Shown: positions 1 to 12,109 of the stretch, piece by piece
How the letters are laid out: the number at the start of each line of letters is the position of its first letter
Position numbering within the stretch: position 1 is the first letter of the stretch
NCBI GenBank assembly: GCA_030068145.1
Contig: JAPJBO010000009.1
Coordinates: forward strand, 186,001-250,000
DNA from: Diplonema papillatum
Lineage: Eukaryota; Euglenozoa; Diplonemea; Diplonemida; Diplonemidae
Reading direction: 5' to 3'
DNA length: 64,000 nucleotides
Translations under genes and position numbers: made by a program
The notes under the pieces: model-generated
Database searches by the model: none
Told to the model about the DNA's origin: nothing
What the model saw: the letters and a program-made list of their open reading frames with translations, nothing else

Positions 1-421
1 ATCAAAGAGTCCGTTTTGCTGTTGGTGCGTGGCACCTCGTGGATGCCATCACACGATACGACGCGCGAATGACTTGTGTGGCCATTGCCTATGGATTCTC
101 CCCAGCGCAAAGCGCTTGTACGGCTGGTCTCGGCTGGTGCGTGTTAGTCTGGTGGTCCGCTGATATAAAGCGAGACCCCGCCGCCAAGACACCAAGACCA
201 GAGTACGCACCGGGAGATTTTGGTTGATAATACAGCAGCAATGGGCGCGGCAAGGAGGCCGAGGTGCATCCAGTCCCAGGTGCTGAACAATGCAGCGATG
301 CACGTTTATAAGATGTACTTGGTCAATCCAGGGTTAAGTCCGGAGAAAGGTCGGTGGATCCCTTCACGTGTTGAACACTTGTCGCTGGCAGCCCCTGAGT
401 TACCTGCGATGCTTGCAGGCA
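1..421. other. No gene recognised
   Basis: Downstream flank of the methyltransferase gene that ends at 422. Only short overlapping frames with no recognisable motif are present. I see no repeat in it that recurs elsewhere in the window. Confidence 0.5.
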
Positions 422-2599
422 TCACAAAACCTGCCCTACGATGGTCGTCTCCAGCGACGTGTTGGCGAAGAGGTGCAACTCCTCCACGTCGGAGAGCCAC
501 GGGAGCAGGACGCTGAGCCCTTCTGCCTTCTTCTCGGCGAACTTCGCCTGGCTGCGGTAGCGGTTCTTGAACGTCAGCACCACCAACGCCGGCTTGTCGA
601 AGAGGTCGGCCTCGTGCACCTGGTTGACCAGCGAGACCGTGTCCGACAGCTCCGCGTTCATGTCGCACACGTACAGCGCCGGCTTCACCCGCTGCCGAAT
701 GGCGGCCGATATGAACTCTTGCCCCTTCTGCCGCACGTGCACGATGGCCGGCTTTGCACGCTCCGCGTGGTTTTGCGAGGCAGCTTTTGTGCTGCAGGCC
801 CCGTGGCCGCTTCCCTGCCCCGCGACCGTACCTTCCAACTGCTGCTGTCCGGTAGACCCTTCCGTACCTTCCAACTGCTGCTGTCCGGTAGACCCTTCCG
901 TACCTTCCAACTGCTGCTGTCTTGTAGACCCTTCCGTACCTTCCAACTGCTGCTGTCTTGTAGACCCTTCCGTACCTTCCAACTGCTGCTGTCTTGTAGA
1001 CCCTTCCGTACCTTCCAACTGCTGCTGTCCGGTAGACCCTTCCGTACTTCCTAACTGCTGCTGTCTGGTAGACCCTTCCGTACCTTCCAACGGCTGTTGT
1101 CCAGTAGACCTTTCCGAACCCGAGGCACGGGTCAAGTACTGTTCCAACGATTCCGCGGCCATCAGGTACGGCGTGAGCAACCCGTGCATGGTCTCCGCCG
1201 GGTCCACCGCGTACACGGCGCGGGTCCCGAAGCTGTCGGCGCAGCAAAAGCTCCAGCCGCCCGGCGACGCGCCGATGTCGAAGGCGACGCCGCGGTCGGT
1301 GTACGTGCGCTGGAGCCCGCGCGCCGAGAGGTACCGGGCGTTGATTTCGAAGAGCTTCCAGTACGCGGCCGAGGGCGCGTCGGCCTTCTGCCCGGGGACC
1401 AGCACGCGCGGGACCCCGAGCCCCATCCAGTACAGCCCGTTCGCGTAGCATACTTGGTCGTACACCAGAGGCTGCCGGGTGGCGCCGCTTTGCACACTGC
1501 CGTTCATCTGTTCTCCAGCCATCGCTGGGACTTCTCCTTGTCCTGGTGCGTTGCTGCTGTCTTTGCCTTCTGCGGTATTGTGTTCACTGCCGGTGGTCTG
1601 TTCGTCAGCCATCGGCGAGGCTGGTCCTTGTCCCGGCGCGGTCGCGGTCACAGCGGCGTTCGCCGCCGGATTACCCCCGCAGCCGTTTGCCGGGCTGCTG
1701 AAGTGCGGCACGTCGGCCGACAACGCTTCGGACAACCGCTTTTCGACGTCCCTCGGGTACGCTGTGATCCTTTTGAGCCGCGCCGGATCCCTCCGCAGCT
1801 GGGCCGCCAATTCGCCGTTGGCGCCCGCCTCCCGCCGGTGCCGCCGGACGCCGTCCAGCGCGTGGGTGAAGCTGACGCAGGGCTCGTGCGTCACCAGGAA
1901 CACGCGGTCGACGACGCCCCGCAAGAACACGGGGATGCCGCCGCCGTTTCCGCCGCTGCTGCCGCGCAGCCCCGCCTCGCAGCCAACAGGCGGGCTCCAG
2001 CCGGGGGGAAGAGCCGGCTTTAGGTCCGGGCGGGGCTCTGCCGTTGGGGCAGAACCGTTTAATCCCGGCCTCCGAACGGCGTCGAGGAGCTGCCTCCAGC
2101 GGTGGTTCGGGGCCTCGGCCGAGTCGTAGACGAGGACGTGCCGCTCCTTGTTGTAGTTCGCCGCGACCTGTCCCCCAAAGTACTCTGCGACGCGCTCCCT
2201 GAACGAGCTGCCGCACTGGATGATGGCTGCGGGGCGTCCGGCGGCGGCGACCGGTGTGTGCCAGCTCACGACGCCCGTGCTGACCAACTGCTTCCAAGGC
2301 TCCGTGACGGTGAAGTCACGCAGGGCGCTCAGCCTCTTCTTCCCCGCCGGCGGCCCGCTGCCTTGCTCGGCGCCGGCGAAGGGGGTGCCGCCGTCGCAGA
2401 GGAACTCGACGACGTCGCCGAGCTTCACTGTGGACGGGTCGGTGGAGAACCCGGGGGTGCCCAGGGGCACGCGGGCTTCCATGAGGAATGGTGTTTCGCC
2501 GGCGCGCGTCGCCGCCGTGCAGTCGAGGTATATCTTGTCTCCCAGGGGCCTTCGGAACCGCACGCGCGCCGTCACTGTCGACGTGCCGGCCGGGGGCAT
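422..2599 (-). CDS. RlmM/FtsJ-like SAM-dependent 2'-O-methyltransferase with an internal minisatellite
   Basis: Predicted 725-residue RNA ribose 2'-O-methyltransferase. The SAM-binding loop FDIGASPGGW lies near residue 440, followed by an acidic VDPAE. After an insertion come CDMNAE (about 645) and a lysine strand VVLTFKNRY (about 675), the order seen in the RlmM/FtsJ Rossmann fold. The N-terminal 430 residues are Pro/Gly-rich and unassigned; they may hold a divergent RNA-binding region. The start chosen is the ATG at 2599 (MPPAGTSTV), because the open frame further upstream, to 3001, is low-complexity and overlaps a duplicated piece of this gene. Between the SAM loop and the CDMNAE motif sit eight copies of a 12-residue unit (TRQQQLEGTEGS type), encoded by a 36-bp repeat, which splits the catalytic domain as a flexible insert. 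No intron is needed. The fold is fairly sure; the RNA target is unknown. Confidence 0.72.
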   Translation of the reverse strand: MPPAGTSTVTARVRFRRPLGDKIYLDCTAATRAGETPFLMEARVPLGTPGFSTDPSTVKLGDVVEFLCDGGTPFAGAEQGSGPPAGKKRLSALRDFTVTEPWKQLVSTGVVSWHTPVAAAGRPAAIIQCGSSFRERVAEYFGGQVAANYNKERHVLVYDSAEAPNHRWRQLLDAVRRPGLNGSAPTAEPRPDLKPALPPGWSPPVGCEAGLRGSSGGNGGGIPVFLRGVVDRVFLVTHEPCVSFTHALDGVRRHRREAGANGELAAQLRRDPARLKRITAYPRDVEKRLSEALSADVPHFSSPANGCGGNPAANAAVTATAPGQGPASPMADEQTTGSEHNTAEGKDSSNAPGQGEVPAMAGEQMNGSVQSGATRQPLVYDQVCYANGLYWMGLGVPRVLVPGQKADAPSAAYWKLFEINARYLSARGLQRTYTDRGVAFDIGASPGGWSFCCADSFGTRAVYAVDPAETMHGLLTPYLMAAESLEQYLTRASGSERSTGQQPLEGTEGSTRQQQLGSTEGSTGQQQLEGTEGSTRQQQLEGTEGSTRQQQLEGTEGSTRQQQLEGTEGSTGQQQLEGTEGSTGQQQLEGTVAGQGSGHGACSTKAASQNHAERAKPAIVHVRQKGQEFISAAIRQRVKPALYVCDMNAELSDTVSLVNQVHEADLFDKPALVVLTFKNRYRSQAKFAEKKAEGLSVLLPWLSDVEELHLFANTSLETTIVGQVL
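826..1112 (-). repeat. 36-bp coding minisatellite, about 8 copies
   Basis: In-frame repeat inside the methyltransferase gene. Each unit encodes 12 residues of the T(G/R)QQQLEGTEGS type. The copies differ by single substitutions, as expected for slippage or unequal exchange under frame constraint. Confidence 0.85.
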
Positions 2600-2836
2600 C
2601 GTCGGATCACCCCACGGGTAGGTGATGCGGGGGTGCTTCGTCTTCGTGTTTCCGGCTGCCGGATTGTTTTCTTTCTTGAAGAAGCACCTGTTTTGTAGGC
2701 AATGCCGGCTGCTGAAAATTCCAGTTCCAAAAAAAAAAAAAGAAAACTCAAAAAATTGGTATCTCCAGAGCCCGATGTCGTACGTCGTTCGTTTGTGGCC
2801 CGGATGCGTGCGCTCCAGTGGCCTTGTTGCAGCGAA

Positions 2837-2972
2837 GGGGGGCGTCGTCGTCGCAGAGGAACTCGACGACGTCGCCGAGCTTCGCTGTGGACGGGTCGGT
2901 GGAGAACCCGGGGGTCCCCAGGGGCACGCGGGCTTCCATGAGGAACGGTGCTTCGCCGGCGCGCGTCGTGGC
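2837..2972 (-). pseudogene. Duplicated fragment of the methyltransferase N-terminal region
   Basis: About 135 bp here repeat 2383-2516 almost exactly and encode the same peptide block (MEARVPLGTPGFSTDPST, then KLGDVVEFLCD). The copy lies upstream of the gene start in the same orientation and carries no complete domain. It is a local segmental duplication. It could be transcribed as 5' leader, but there is no evidence that it is an exon. Confidence 0.7.
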
Positions 2973-3132
2973 GGATCGCTATGGTGATGGGGGTGCTTCA
3001 TGTTTGTGTTTCCGGCGATAAAATCACTCAGTCAAATTGATGTCACCCTCGATCAACCGCAGTTGAGCCGAGAAAGACACCAACAGGGGAAGCCGGGCGA
3101 CACTCGAGCCAAGTTTCACACGCAGAGCCACA

Positions 3133-3432
3133 CTCACAGTTTCACTGAGGGAGTTAATGCACACGAAGGTCGATAAGAGTTTGGGTCAGAATGCAAAGAA
3201 TCTGAGGCGATAAACTGCATCGATAAGTCTTCCTTCATCATGAGAGAACTTCGCACAGCCTTCAGGGTGTTTGGTTCGAAGAAAAAGTCAGGTTTTCGTC
3301 AAGGTGCAAGCTTGTTTCCCCGGGTTAAGGCAGTCGCTCAACATTCCCTTGCGCTAGTGATATCAGTTACATAGACGTGTACTTCTCCCTTTCTTCAAGG
3401 CAGTTCTCGTTAGACAATACAGAGCCGAAACT
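3133..3432 (+). mobile_element. Non-autonomous, SIRE-like derivative of the tyrosine-recombinase retroelement
   Basis: A 300-bp element with no reading frame. It begins CTCACAGTTTCACTGAGGGA, the A end of the 4743-bp elements at 38179 and 49468. It finishes with a diverged B end (CCCCGGGTTAAGGCAGTC, then ACATTCCCTTGCGCTAGTG, ending GAAACT). The middle contains extra partially repeated A-like sequence. Flanks read ACA on the left and CCGGG on the right, the same ACA|CC target as the full copies, with no target duplication. This resembles the relation between SIRE and VIPER in trypanosomatids, where a short A+B derivative is mobilised by the autonomous element. Confidence 0.8.
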
Positions 3433-3479
3433 CCGGGTCCGGAGAATGTGGCGCAAGCTGCTTGGGGAGACAACTGGCG

Positions 3480-3585
3480 TCGGGGTCTCCTGGAATGGGG
3501 AGCCCACAGAGGGTGAGAGTCCCGTATTTCCTCGACGAGCAACTCCTTGCAGTCGACGGGAGTCACAACTCGCGACGGATGGCTG
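3480..3585 (+). rRNA. Fragment of LSU rRNA 5' domain (partial)
   Basis: Contains CACAGAGGGTGAGAGTCCCG, closely matching the conserved eukaryotic 25S/28S 5'-domain segment of the form AGAGGGTGAGAATCCCGT, followed by CGACGAG and CTCCTTGCAG. A related segment lies in reverse orientation at 63885-64000. The surrounding sequence does not continue as a recognisable rRNA, so this is a fragment or degenerate copy. Recognition is by eye only. Confidence 0.45.
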
Positions 3586-3605
3586 CAGAGGAAAAGCAAA
3601 CGAGT

Positions 3606-3835
3606 AAGGTATGCTGCTGAGAAAGTCGAGATATTGACCGACGAAAGCATCTCGAACACTGGGAAAGTGCCTGCTTTCTCACGAAAAGAGAGAGAGAGAG
3701 ACCCAAGGGGGCTGTCCCCTACGGGCAGGTGAAGCGGGATGCCGCTGAGAAAGTCGAGGTGTTGAGCCAAGAAGGTATCTCGACACGGGCGAAGTGTCTG
3801 CTTTCTCAACAAAAAGAGAGAGAGACAGCTCGGAG
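3606..3835. repeat. Two imperfect direct repeats of about 100 bp
   Basis: GCTGAGAAAGTCGAG, ATCTCGA.AC and GTGCCTGCTTTCTCA blocks occur at about 3609-3708 and again at 3738-3835, each followed by an AAAAGAGAGAGAGA tract. No coding signal was seen. They follow directly on the rRNA-like fragment and may have moved with it. Confidence 0.6.
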
Positions 3836-4032
3836 ACGGGGTGCCCTCGGTCGGGCGGATGTCCCCTGCACGCCCGTACGTTACGTTCGAAGGAAAAAGG
3901 GCAAGAAAACAACAGTCTAAAATTGATGCGCTGACTACCTTGCGTTTGATGAAGGAGGCAGCCGCCGGCAGCTGCAGGGTAGGTGAGGCAATCAGGGGTC
4001 GCTGTTTCAGTTGCGTTCGCGGGATACTTCTA

Positions 4033-4253
4033 GGAAATAGTGGTCAAACAATTCGCATTATCGCATACTATCGCATTTTCGATTTTGGTGCCAGTTCTCG
4101 CATTTTCATTCGCAGTGTCGCGCGCTTAAAACCTGGGCAAATACAGTCCTACGGACTATCGCACATTATCGCACCCGGTTACATGCGATAGATATATATT
4201 TTGTGCGACAATGCGATAATTATTATCGCATGCGAATCGTTTGACCACTATTT
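4033..4253. mobile_element. MITE with about 25-bp terminal inverted repeats and TA flanks
   Basis: The left end reads GGAAATAGTGGTCAAACAAT then TCGCAT. The right end in reverse complement reads GAAATAGTGGTCAAACGATT then CGCAT. Both sides are bordered by TA (4031-4032 and 4254-4255), as expected for a Tc1/mariner-type target. The interior is AT-rich with many TCGCAT/ATGCGA motifs and no reading frame. Confidence 0.72.
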
Positions 4254-4255
4254 CT

Positions 4256-4950
4256 AGGGCGGGACTGGAAATCCCTCGGCGACTGGATCGGCAGGAAAGA
4301 CGGGTGGGTGGATGGAGAAGTGGGGGTGGGGATGGGCTAGAAATTCGCACGGAATACAGTTAACTGAAGCAGTGCGGAAAGTGTGCTAGCTTTGCTGGCT
4401 GGCTGATCGGCTTGGCTGGATTTGCTGTGGCAATACTAGGGCTTGGCTGACTGACCGGCTGATTGGATTGCCTGGCACGCACTTCATCACAGAGGCCGAG
4501 AGCTCGCCACTTGTTCTGACACAGCTGCCACCCTGGCGGCCACAGCAACAACGATTACCAGACGAATCGCACGCGGAGAGGTATGAGTCCATGCCGGAAA
4601 TAGAACCTGAGAAGCGGCTGCATGCCGCCATCTGAGGACGGCAAACAAGAGATACGCGAATTGCCCAGTGCAACACCGCTGAAGCAGCGAAGAGAAATAC
4701 CCTCGACACGTGCCCCAGCAGTTGGCGGACGACCTGCGTGGGTCCTTTGTGGTCCCCAACTGTTTCATGGGACAGTTTCCGGTTGTTTCTTCAAACCGCG
4801 CCGATCAGGAGAATAACAAGTCTTCCGGGACGTTCTGGATGCGATTCAGGTACCCCGTCGGGTTGGGTGCTAGTCGGGCTTGTTTTGTGGCTGTTTTTTG
4901 TGCGGTCGACGATATACTTTTTTTTTTTCCCCCGGTTTTCCTGGAAGGTA
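4256..4950. other. No gene recognised; GGCTGG-rich stretch
   Basis: 4380-4480 is a degenerate string of GGCTGGCTGATCGGCTTGGC-like motifs. The rest shows no conserved motif and no repeat family seen elsewhere. The short frames here look random. Confidence 0.4.
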
Positions 4951-5216
4951 CCAGGGAAAGCCTGCTACACGGGAGCCAAGCTTCACGTGTTCGGCGGTAC
5001 TGCAGAGCCACGGCCTACGGGTCAAGTGGCTACCGATTTCCCAGACTAAAGCATCAAGGCTTGGCGCACCTTGAGGCTTGGCGCTCGAGCTGAAAGCAAG
5101 CTCGTCGAGACGGTCAGCCGCAGGGCAGAGCGGACGGGGTTGTGGCACTGTGCTGCCTCCGACTCAAGCGCCGCAAGCTGTGGTTGACCGTCACGTTCCT
5201 GGACCAGGAGCGGCCT
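4951..5216. repeat. Dispersed repeat family 1 (about 265 bp), copy 1
   Basis: Runs from CCAGGGAAAGCCTGCTAC through CACGTGTTCGGCGGT, GCATCAAGGC and TGTGGTTGACCGTCACG to GGACCAGGAGCGGCC. The same order recurs at 14742-15007 and, 5'-truncated, at 15114-15296. No reading frame is conserved among copies. Confidence 0.8.
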
Positions 5217-5344
5217 TTTTCTCTTCTTCTCTTCTTCCGGTTTTCCTGAAGGATTTTCTTCAGGTTGTGGCAAAGTTCGCAGAAGGTTGGCAGATTTCCT
5301 CGGGAGTCCGTGAATCCGCACTTTCCCTCGGGGAGCCGCGGCAA

Positions 5345-5545
5345 TCGCCGTCCAGTTCTGCGTCCGGCTGCCCGCCCCACTCGTCGCACACGCGCACCGG
5401 GACTCGTAGTCGCAGCAGCTGTAGCAGACGTGGGGCGCCACCGTCGCCTGAGATCTTCGCAGGCGAGCAGAGCACTTTTTCGGTATCGCATCCCTCGCCG
5501 TCGGCTGAGCAGGAGCACACGGAGCACTGAAATCGGCCGCAGCAA
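5345..5545 (-). pseudogene. Broken copy of the HEN1-like gene 3' end
   Basis: Encodes CSCSADGEGCDTEKVLCS and the terminal CDEWGGQPDAELDGD seen at the end of the intact protein (5885-6140), but with an internal deletion that shifts the frame between them. It lies about 350 bp past the stop codon of the intact gene in the same orientation, so it looks like a partial tandem duplication. Confidence 0.78.
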
Positions 5546-5884
5546 CAGGACTAACCAGACGAATCGCACACGCATGGTGAGGCATAAGTCCGTTCCGGAG
5601 CCAGAGCCTGAGACGCGGCTACCGGATCCACTAGGGAGGTTGGTATTGCTGGTATCTACTACGCAGTATGTGGTATCTACATACCACCGTGCATACCACC
5701 CTACCACCTCTACAGCCCCAAGAGGAGGCAAACAAGAGGTACGCGGAATGCCCAAAAATGCACCGCTGAAGCAGCGAAGCGAAGTAACCTCGACACCCAC
5801 GAGGGTGCCCATGTTCGTCAAGCCTGGCAGATTTCCTCGGAAGTCCGTGAATCCCAGTTTCCCCTCAGGAGACACGGCGCACGC

Positions 5885-8419
<2,535 letters not shown>

Positions 8420-8566
8420 CTTCTCTTCGAGGGGGGGGGGGGGGGGTCGTTGTTGTTGGTGCTGGTTTTGTGGGATAAGGTAAGGGAAAAAAAATTCTTT
8501 TTTGCGGTGGTCTCCGCTGGTCGGGTAGTCCGTGCTACCTTTTTTCTTTTACACTCGTTCTTCGAG

Positions 8567-8690
8567 GGGGGGAAATCTTAGTTTAATGTTTAGGCAGAGC
8601 ACTGCCTCTCACGCATGGAGGATGGGGGGGGGGGGGGGGTCTTGGTTTCGTGTTCAGGCGCTACTTGCCTCTCATGTACGCTTGATGGGG
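8567..8690 (-). mobile_element. Two short relics of Penelope-like element 3' ends
   Basis: Two adjacent segments resemble the 3' terminus of the Penelope-like element at 27971. One reads GGGGGAAATCTTAGTTT and CTGCCTCTCACGC. The other reads GGTCTTGGTTTCGTGTTCAG then CGCTACTTGCCTCT. Each is preceded by a long G run. In reverse orientation these are extremely 5'-truncated insertions. They lie just upstream of the HEN1-like start codon. Confidence 0.6.
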
Positions 8691-8949
8691 GGGGGAGAGA
8701 AAGAAAAAGGGACGTTTTTTTTTACAGGGCGGAGGTGAGGGGGGCCCATCTGCGTTGGGTTCGGATGCGAATGATAATTCGGAAGCGGGTTTGGGTGTAC
8801 ATCTACTCGGAAATGATCTGAGCATGACCGTTCAGTGTACTCTCTGTGTTCTGCAGCCAACACGGCCAGAAACACAGCTAGTTGGCACTTCTTCGCACGG
8901 TGCGTTGTTTTCCCATTTGCGTGTGTGCCTACATTAGGCGGGAACGTTG
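8691..8949. other. No gene recognised
   Basis: Flank between the element relics and the HEN1 fragment; no motif or shared repeat noticed. Confidence 0.4.
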
Positions 8950-9262
8950 ATGCGTGCTTTGCAAGGTTGTCGAACACTCGCCGCTGCCGCGAGCCACGGA
9001 CACGCTGCTGAGCTGCTTGATAGGCCCTCCCGCAGCAGTCGCTGGCGTACGCCACCCCGCCTTCGCCATCACCCCGCGGCGGCTTCAAATGCTCGCGAAT
9101 CGCGTCGCTAAACGCCGCGCTCCTGACAGCGACGTCGCCAAGGTAGTACACCAGCGACTGCTGCGGGAGGGCAGCTGTGCCCGAAACCCGGAGGAACCTG
9201 TCGTCCTGCACCGACCGCGCCTGCGCGTGGCTCCGCTTCATCTCGGCGCCGGTCGCCTTCCA
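8950..9262 (-). pseudogene. Broken copy of the HEN1-like gene 5' region
   Basis: Encodes ATGAEMKRSHAQARSVQDD, SGTAALPQQSLVYYLGDVAV and RSAAFSDAIREHL, nearly identical to residues 77-133 of the intact protein. The next segment is frameshifted, and both the SAM loop and the metal-site motif are lost. It lies upstream of the intact gene in the same orientation. Confidence 0.8.
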
Positions 9263-9552
9263 CGCACACCCTGTTGGCCACGTCGTCCACAGGCCCCCGA
9301 TATTGCGGTCATCTCGTGTTGACGTGTTGACGGAAGGGGCTGACTCTCGCAACGCTTCACGCGAGCCGCACCGTTGCCACGAAAGGGAGCGCCGTGTGTC
9401 CCTGCGGCCGTGAGCTCGAAGATATCAGATACCAAAAGAAATGGATGAAAAAGGGGTGGAGCAGGTGATTCGACTACTGACGTTTTCTTTTTCATTTCAT
9501 TATGTTCTTCTTGTCCGGCAGCCAACCGGGGGGATACGGCCGTTTTGCCATT

Positions 9553-9690
9553 TTTGTTTGTGCGTGTCGGTTGATCATTTTTCCACTTGTATCCACCCTG
9601 TGTCATGTTCAGGCTAGGAACTGTGATCAACCCCGAAAACACGCTGCCGTCTTATTTGCCTGCGCAATACATTGGCGTCGTCTCTCATAT
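9553..9690. repeat. SINE-like repeat family 2, copy
   Basis: Contains TTTGTGCGTG.CGGTTGATC, TCCACTTGTATCCACCCTGT, a CAGGCTAGGAA block, GATCAACC, ACACGCTGCC and GCGCAATACATTG. Other copies are at 17866, 61345 and several in 62412-63200. GGTTGATC and GATCAACC form a conserved stem around a loop of about 55-60 nt. Confidence 0.7.
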
Positions 9691-9904
9691 GGTGCACATT
9701 GCTGCACGTGAAAGCTTATGTGAAGACTTTCGCTGAGCATTGGAGTCTGGGAACTCGAAGAGTCTCTACGTGAAAGAGCAGCCCATATTACGGGTGCATA
9801 GAAGGAGGCTGAGACCCGGGCAAATCCAACTGGTGCTACGAATAGTCGGGCTATTAAGGGAAGGACGCATTATCCTGCATCACTCGCGTCTGATTCTGCG
9901 TTCT

Positions 9905-10125
9905 TCTAGCGTTATTTGTGGATTAGAAGGTCGGTATTTTAAAGTCTCCGGTTGACCGTAGAGGCTTGGGTATGGTGGGGGGTTGAGAAAAGTAAAAGAG
10001 TGCGACTCGTTTCGGGTGTTGTGTCACTCCGTTGTGAAACCTTGTGAAGTCCCCTGACGCGTTTAGAGGGTGCTTGGGTTTGGGTAGGGTGTGGTCGTTC
10101 TGCTGCGGCGTGAAAAGTTCTTCTA
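9905..10125. repeat. Dispersed repeat family 3, copy 1
   Basis: AGCGTTATTTGTGG, TCGGTATTTTAAAGTCTCCG, GTTGACCGTAGAGGCTTGGG, TTGTGAAACCTTGTGAAGTC and GTGGTCGTTCTGCTGCGGCG occur in this order here and at 25733-25935. The 277-bp tandem array at 25861-27400 was built from the second half. Confidence 0.78.
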
Positions 10126-10499
10126 TTTCGCATTCTGCATCGATGGAGGCTGTACGGAACTGAGGCCCGGGCTGCTTCACTGATGTTACGAAGGGTCGGC
10201 CTTTGTATTTTTAGGGAAGGACGGGAGGGGGGCTAACTATCCAAAGCTGCACTTTCTTCGTGTAGTAGGGTGTCTTGTGGATGTGTGTCACTATTTCGAG
10301 GTGCGGGCGGGGCGGCGGGCACAGGAGTGTCCTTTTTTTTTGTGCCTTGATCGGTTTGGGGCACCACGCACTGGTGCCGCCAGTCCAGCCTCCGAGAAGC
10401 TTGGTCGCCATGCCCCAACTGGTCTCAAGAAATCGGTGGGCAAAGAGCTGGGGGGAGGCGCGCTCGGACCTCAACCGTTGCTGTTCTTTCTTTCGCTGG

Positions 10500-10755
10500 G
10501 GGGGGGATTGCAAGAACGTGCTTGGAATGGGTATGTGCTCAACACCGCACTGGTCCCGTCTGTGCCGTGTTTCGGTCCTTTAAGCCACGGACACATAAGG
10601 CGGACCATCATCAGCGCGGAATCGGAGTGTCTGCAGACAGGACTGCGGTGTGAGTCTGGTTTGTCAGGCGGCTGTTCGTAGCTCGTCACAGCCAGGACCA
10701 CCCGTGCTACTAGAGCACAGGCGAATCCGTCACGGGGAGCAGGCCCCTACAACCG
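10500..10755. repeat. Dispersed repeat family 4 (about 250 bp), copy 1
   Basis: Runs from GGATTGCAAGAACGTGCTTG through CCGCACTGGTCCCGTC, TTTCGGTCCTTTAAGCC and TGTCTGCAGACAGGAC to TAGCTCGTCAC and GGCCCCTACAACCG. Two further copies lie back to back at 18949-19140 and 19163-19412. No conserved frame. Confidence 0.85.
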
Positions 10756-10969
10756 TGTCTGGGGGGGGGGGGGGGGGGGGCAGCGCTCTTGTTAAGGATC
10801 AGCCACTTTGGCCGGATGGCCGGATAAACCAGACCCCCCCCCCTCTACAGTGCAGTTGCCTTGGAGGTTGGGTGGTCAAATTCTCTAAGGTGAAATGGTC
10901 AAAATTCCCTGCCAAAAGTGGGCCCACAAAAATTTTCCAAAGTGTGGTATTTGGGGTATTTGGGGCAAA

Positions 10970-11075
10970 AATACTCGAGGGACTGCCTTGTGCTCATTTC
11001 GAAGGAGGCTAGAGGGGGAGAAAACAATACAACTACAAAGTGGGTCTTTTTTGTTGAACGCTTACGCAGGTGCTT
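10970..11075. repeat. Dispersed repeat family 5, copy 1
   Basis: AATACTCGAGGGACTGCCTT, GTGCTCATTTCGA, GGGGGAGAAAACAATACAAC and TTTTTTGTTGAACGCTTACG recur at 21286-21378, with a diverged version at 11865-11980. Confidence 0.8.
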
Positions 11076-11329
11076 ATACAAAAAAAAAAAATTCTTTTTT
11101 CTGACCGCCCACCGTGGTGACCACCTTAGAGTGTGACAGGTAGCGTCTCCCCCCTCCACAGTGAAAATAGCCTGGGGGGGGGGGGGTCAGCCGGCTGATG
11201 GATGGATGGATGGTTCTTAACAAGATGCCTGGGGGGGGGAGGTACGTTTTTGGTGTGAATGTTCGGCTTTGAAGTTAACGGGCGCCTCCGCCCTGCACTG
11301 CGGCAGTGTGGGGGCTGGCTCCGGTGGCC

Positions 11330-11620
11330 GGGGCCGGGGTTCAGCCCCGGAGAGCTCCGGCAACCACGCAAGACACTTCCTATTGCTTTTCCCGAAGATC
11401 CCAGCTGGGAAAGGATCCACATAGATCCATTCCCAGCCCCGGAGAGCTCCGACAGCCACACAGGACGCTTCCTACTGTTTTTCCCGTGAATTCCGGCTGG
11501 GAATGGATCGACTCGGAAAGCAATGGAAAGTGCCCCCTGTTGTTCCAGTAGATCCATTCCCCCCCCGGAGAGCCTCGGCCCCCGCGGGGCTGGGAATGGA
11601 TCGACAGGGAAAGCCGTAGA
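11330..11620. repeat. Degenerate tandem repeat
   Basis: Three to four diverged units containing CCCCGGAGAGCTCCG, GACACTTCCTATTGCTTTTC and GGAATGGATCGAC or AGATCCATTCCCAGCC. Period is roughly 85-110 bp. No coding signal. Confidence 0.6.
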
Positions 11621-12109
11621 CAGAGTCCCGGGGGTCAGTCCCCACACTGACTGCGGTGTTGATAGGCACTCACACAGGGTTTTTGGCTACCCCCCTCGGG
11701 CTCAGGAGTCTGTCTAACCACGCACACTGCGCCAGGCACGCAAGCTGCTTTTTATCATGGGAATCCTTCTGTCAATTATGCCGTTGGATTGAGAGAGCGA
11801 AAGAAAGAGAGAGAGGGGCTGATGGGACTGATTGAGTGAGACGGTTTCCACGCACAAAAGTGGCGCAAAGAAATACTCGCAGCGGCCGCCCGGTGCTTCT
11901 TTCGACGGTGGCTAGGAACGGGGAGAAGAACAATACACCAGCAAAGGGGTATTTTCCTCGTTGTTGAACGCTCACGCCCCGACACGAAACCCAGAATTGC
12001 CTGTGCTTCGTGTGAGCTACAGCACAGTTACCACCTTTGAAACTTTTGCAACCGGGGGGTCCTTCGAGTATTTCCTACAAAACAGGTGCTTATTCAAAAA
12101 CCGTACACC

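Noticed and set aside
2600..3001. N-terminal extension of the methyltransferase to 3001
   Set aside because: The upstream frame is low-complexity, crosses an A/T homopolymer and reads through a duplicated gene fragment in another frame. The ATG at 2599 gives a cleaner start.
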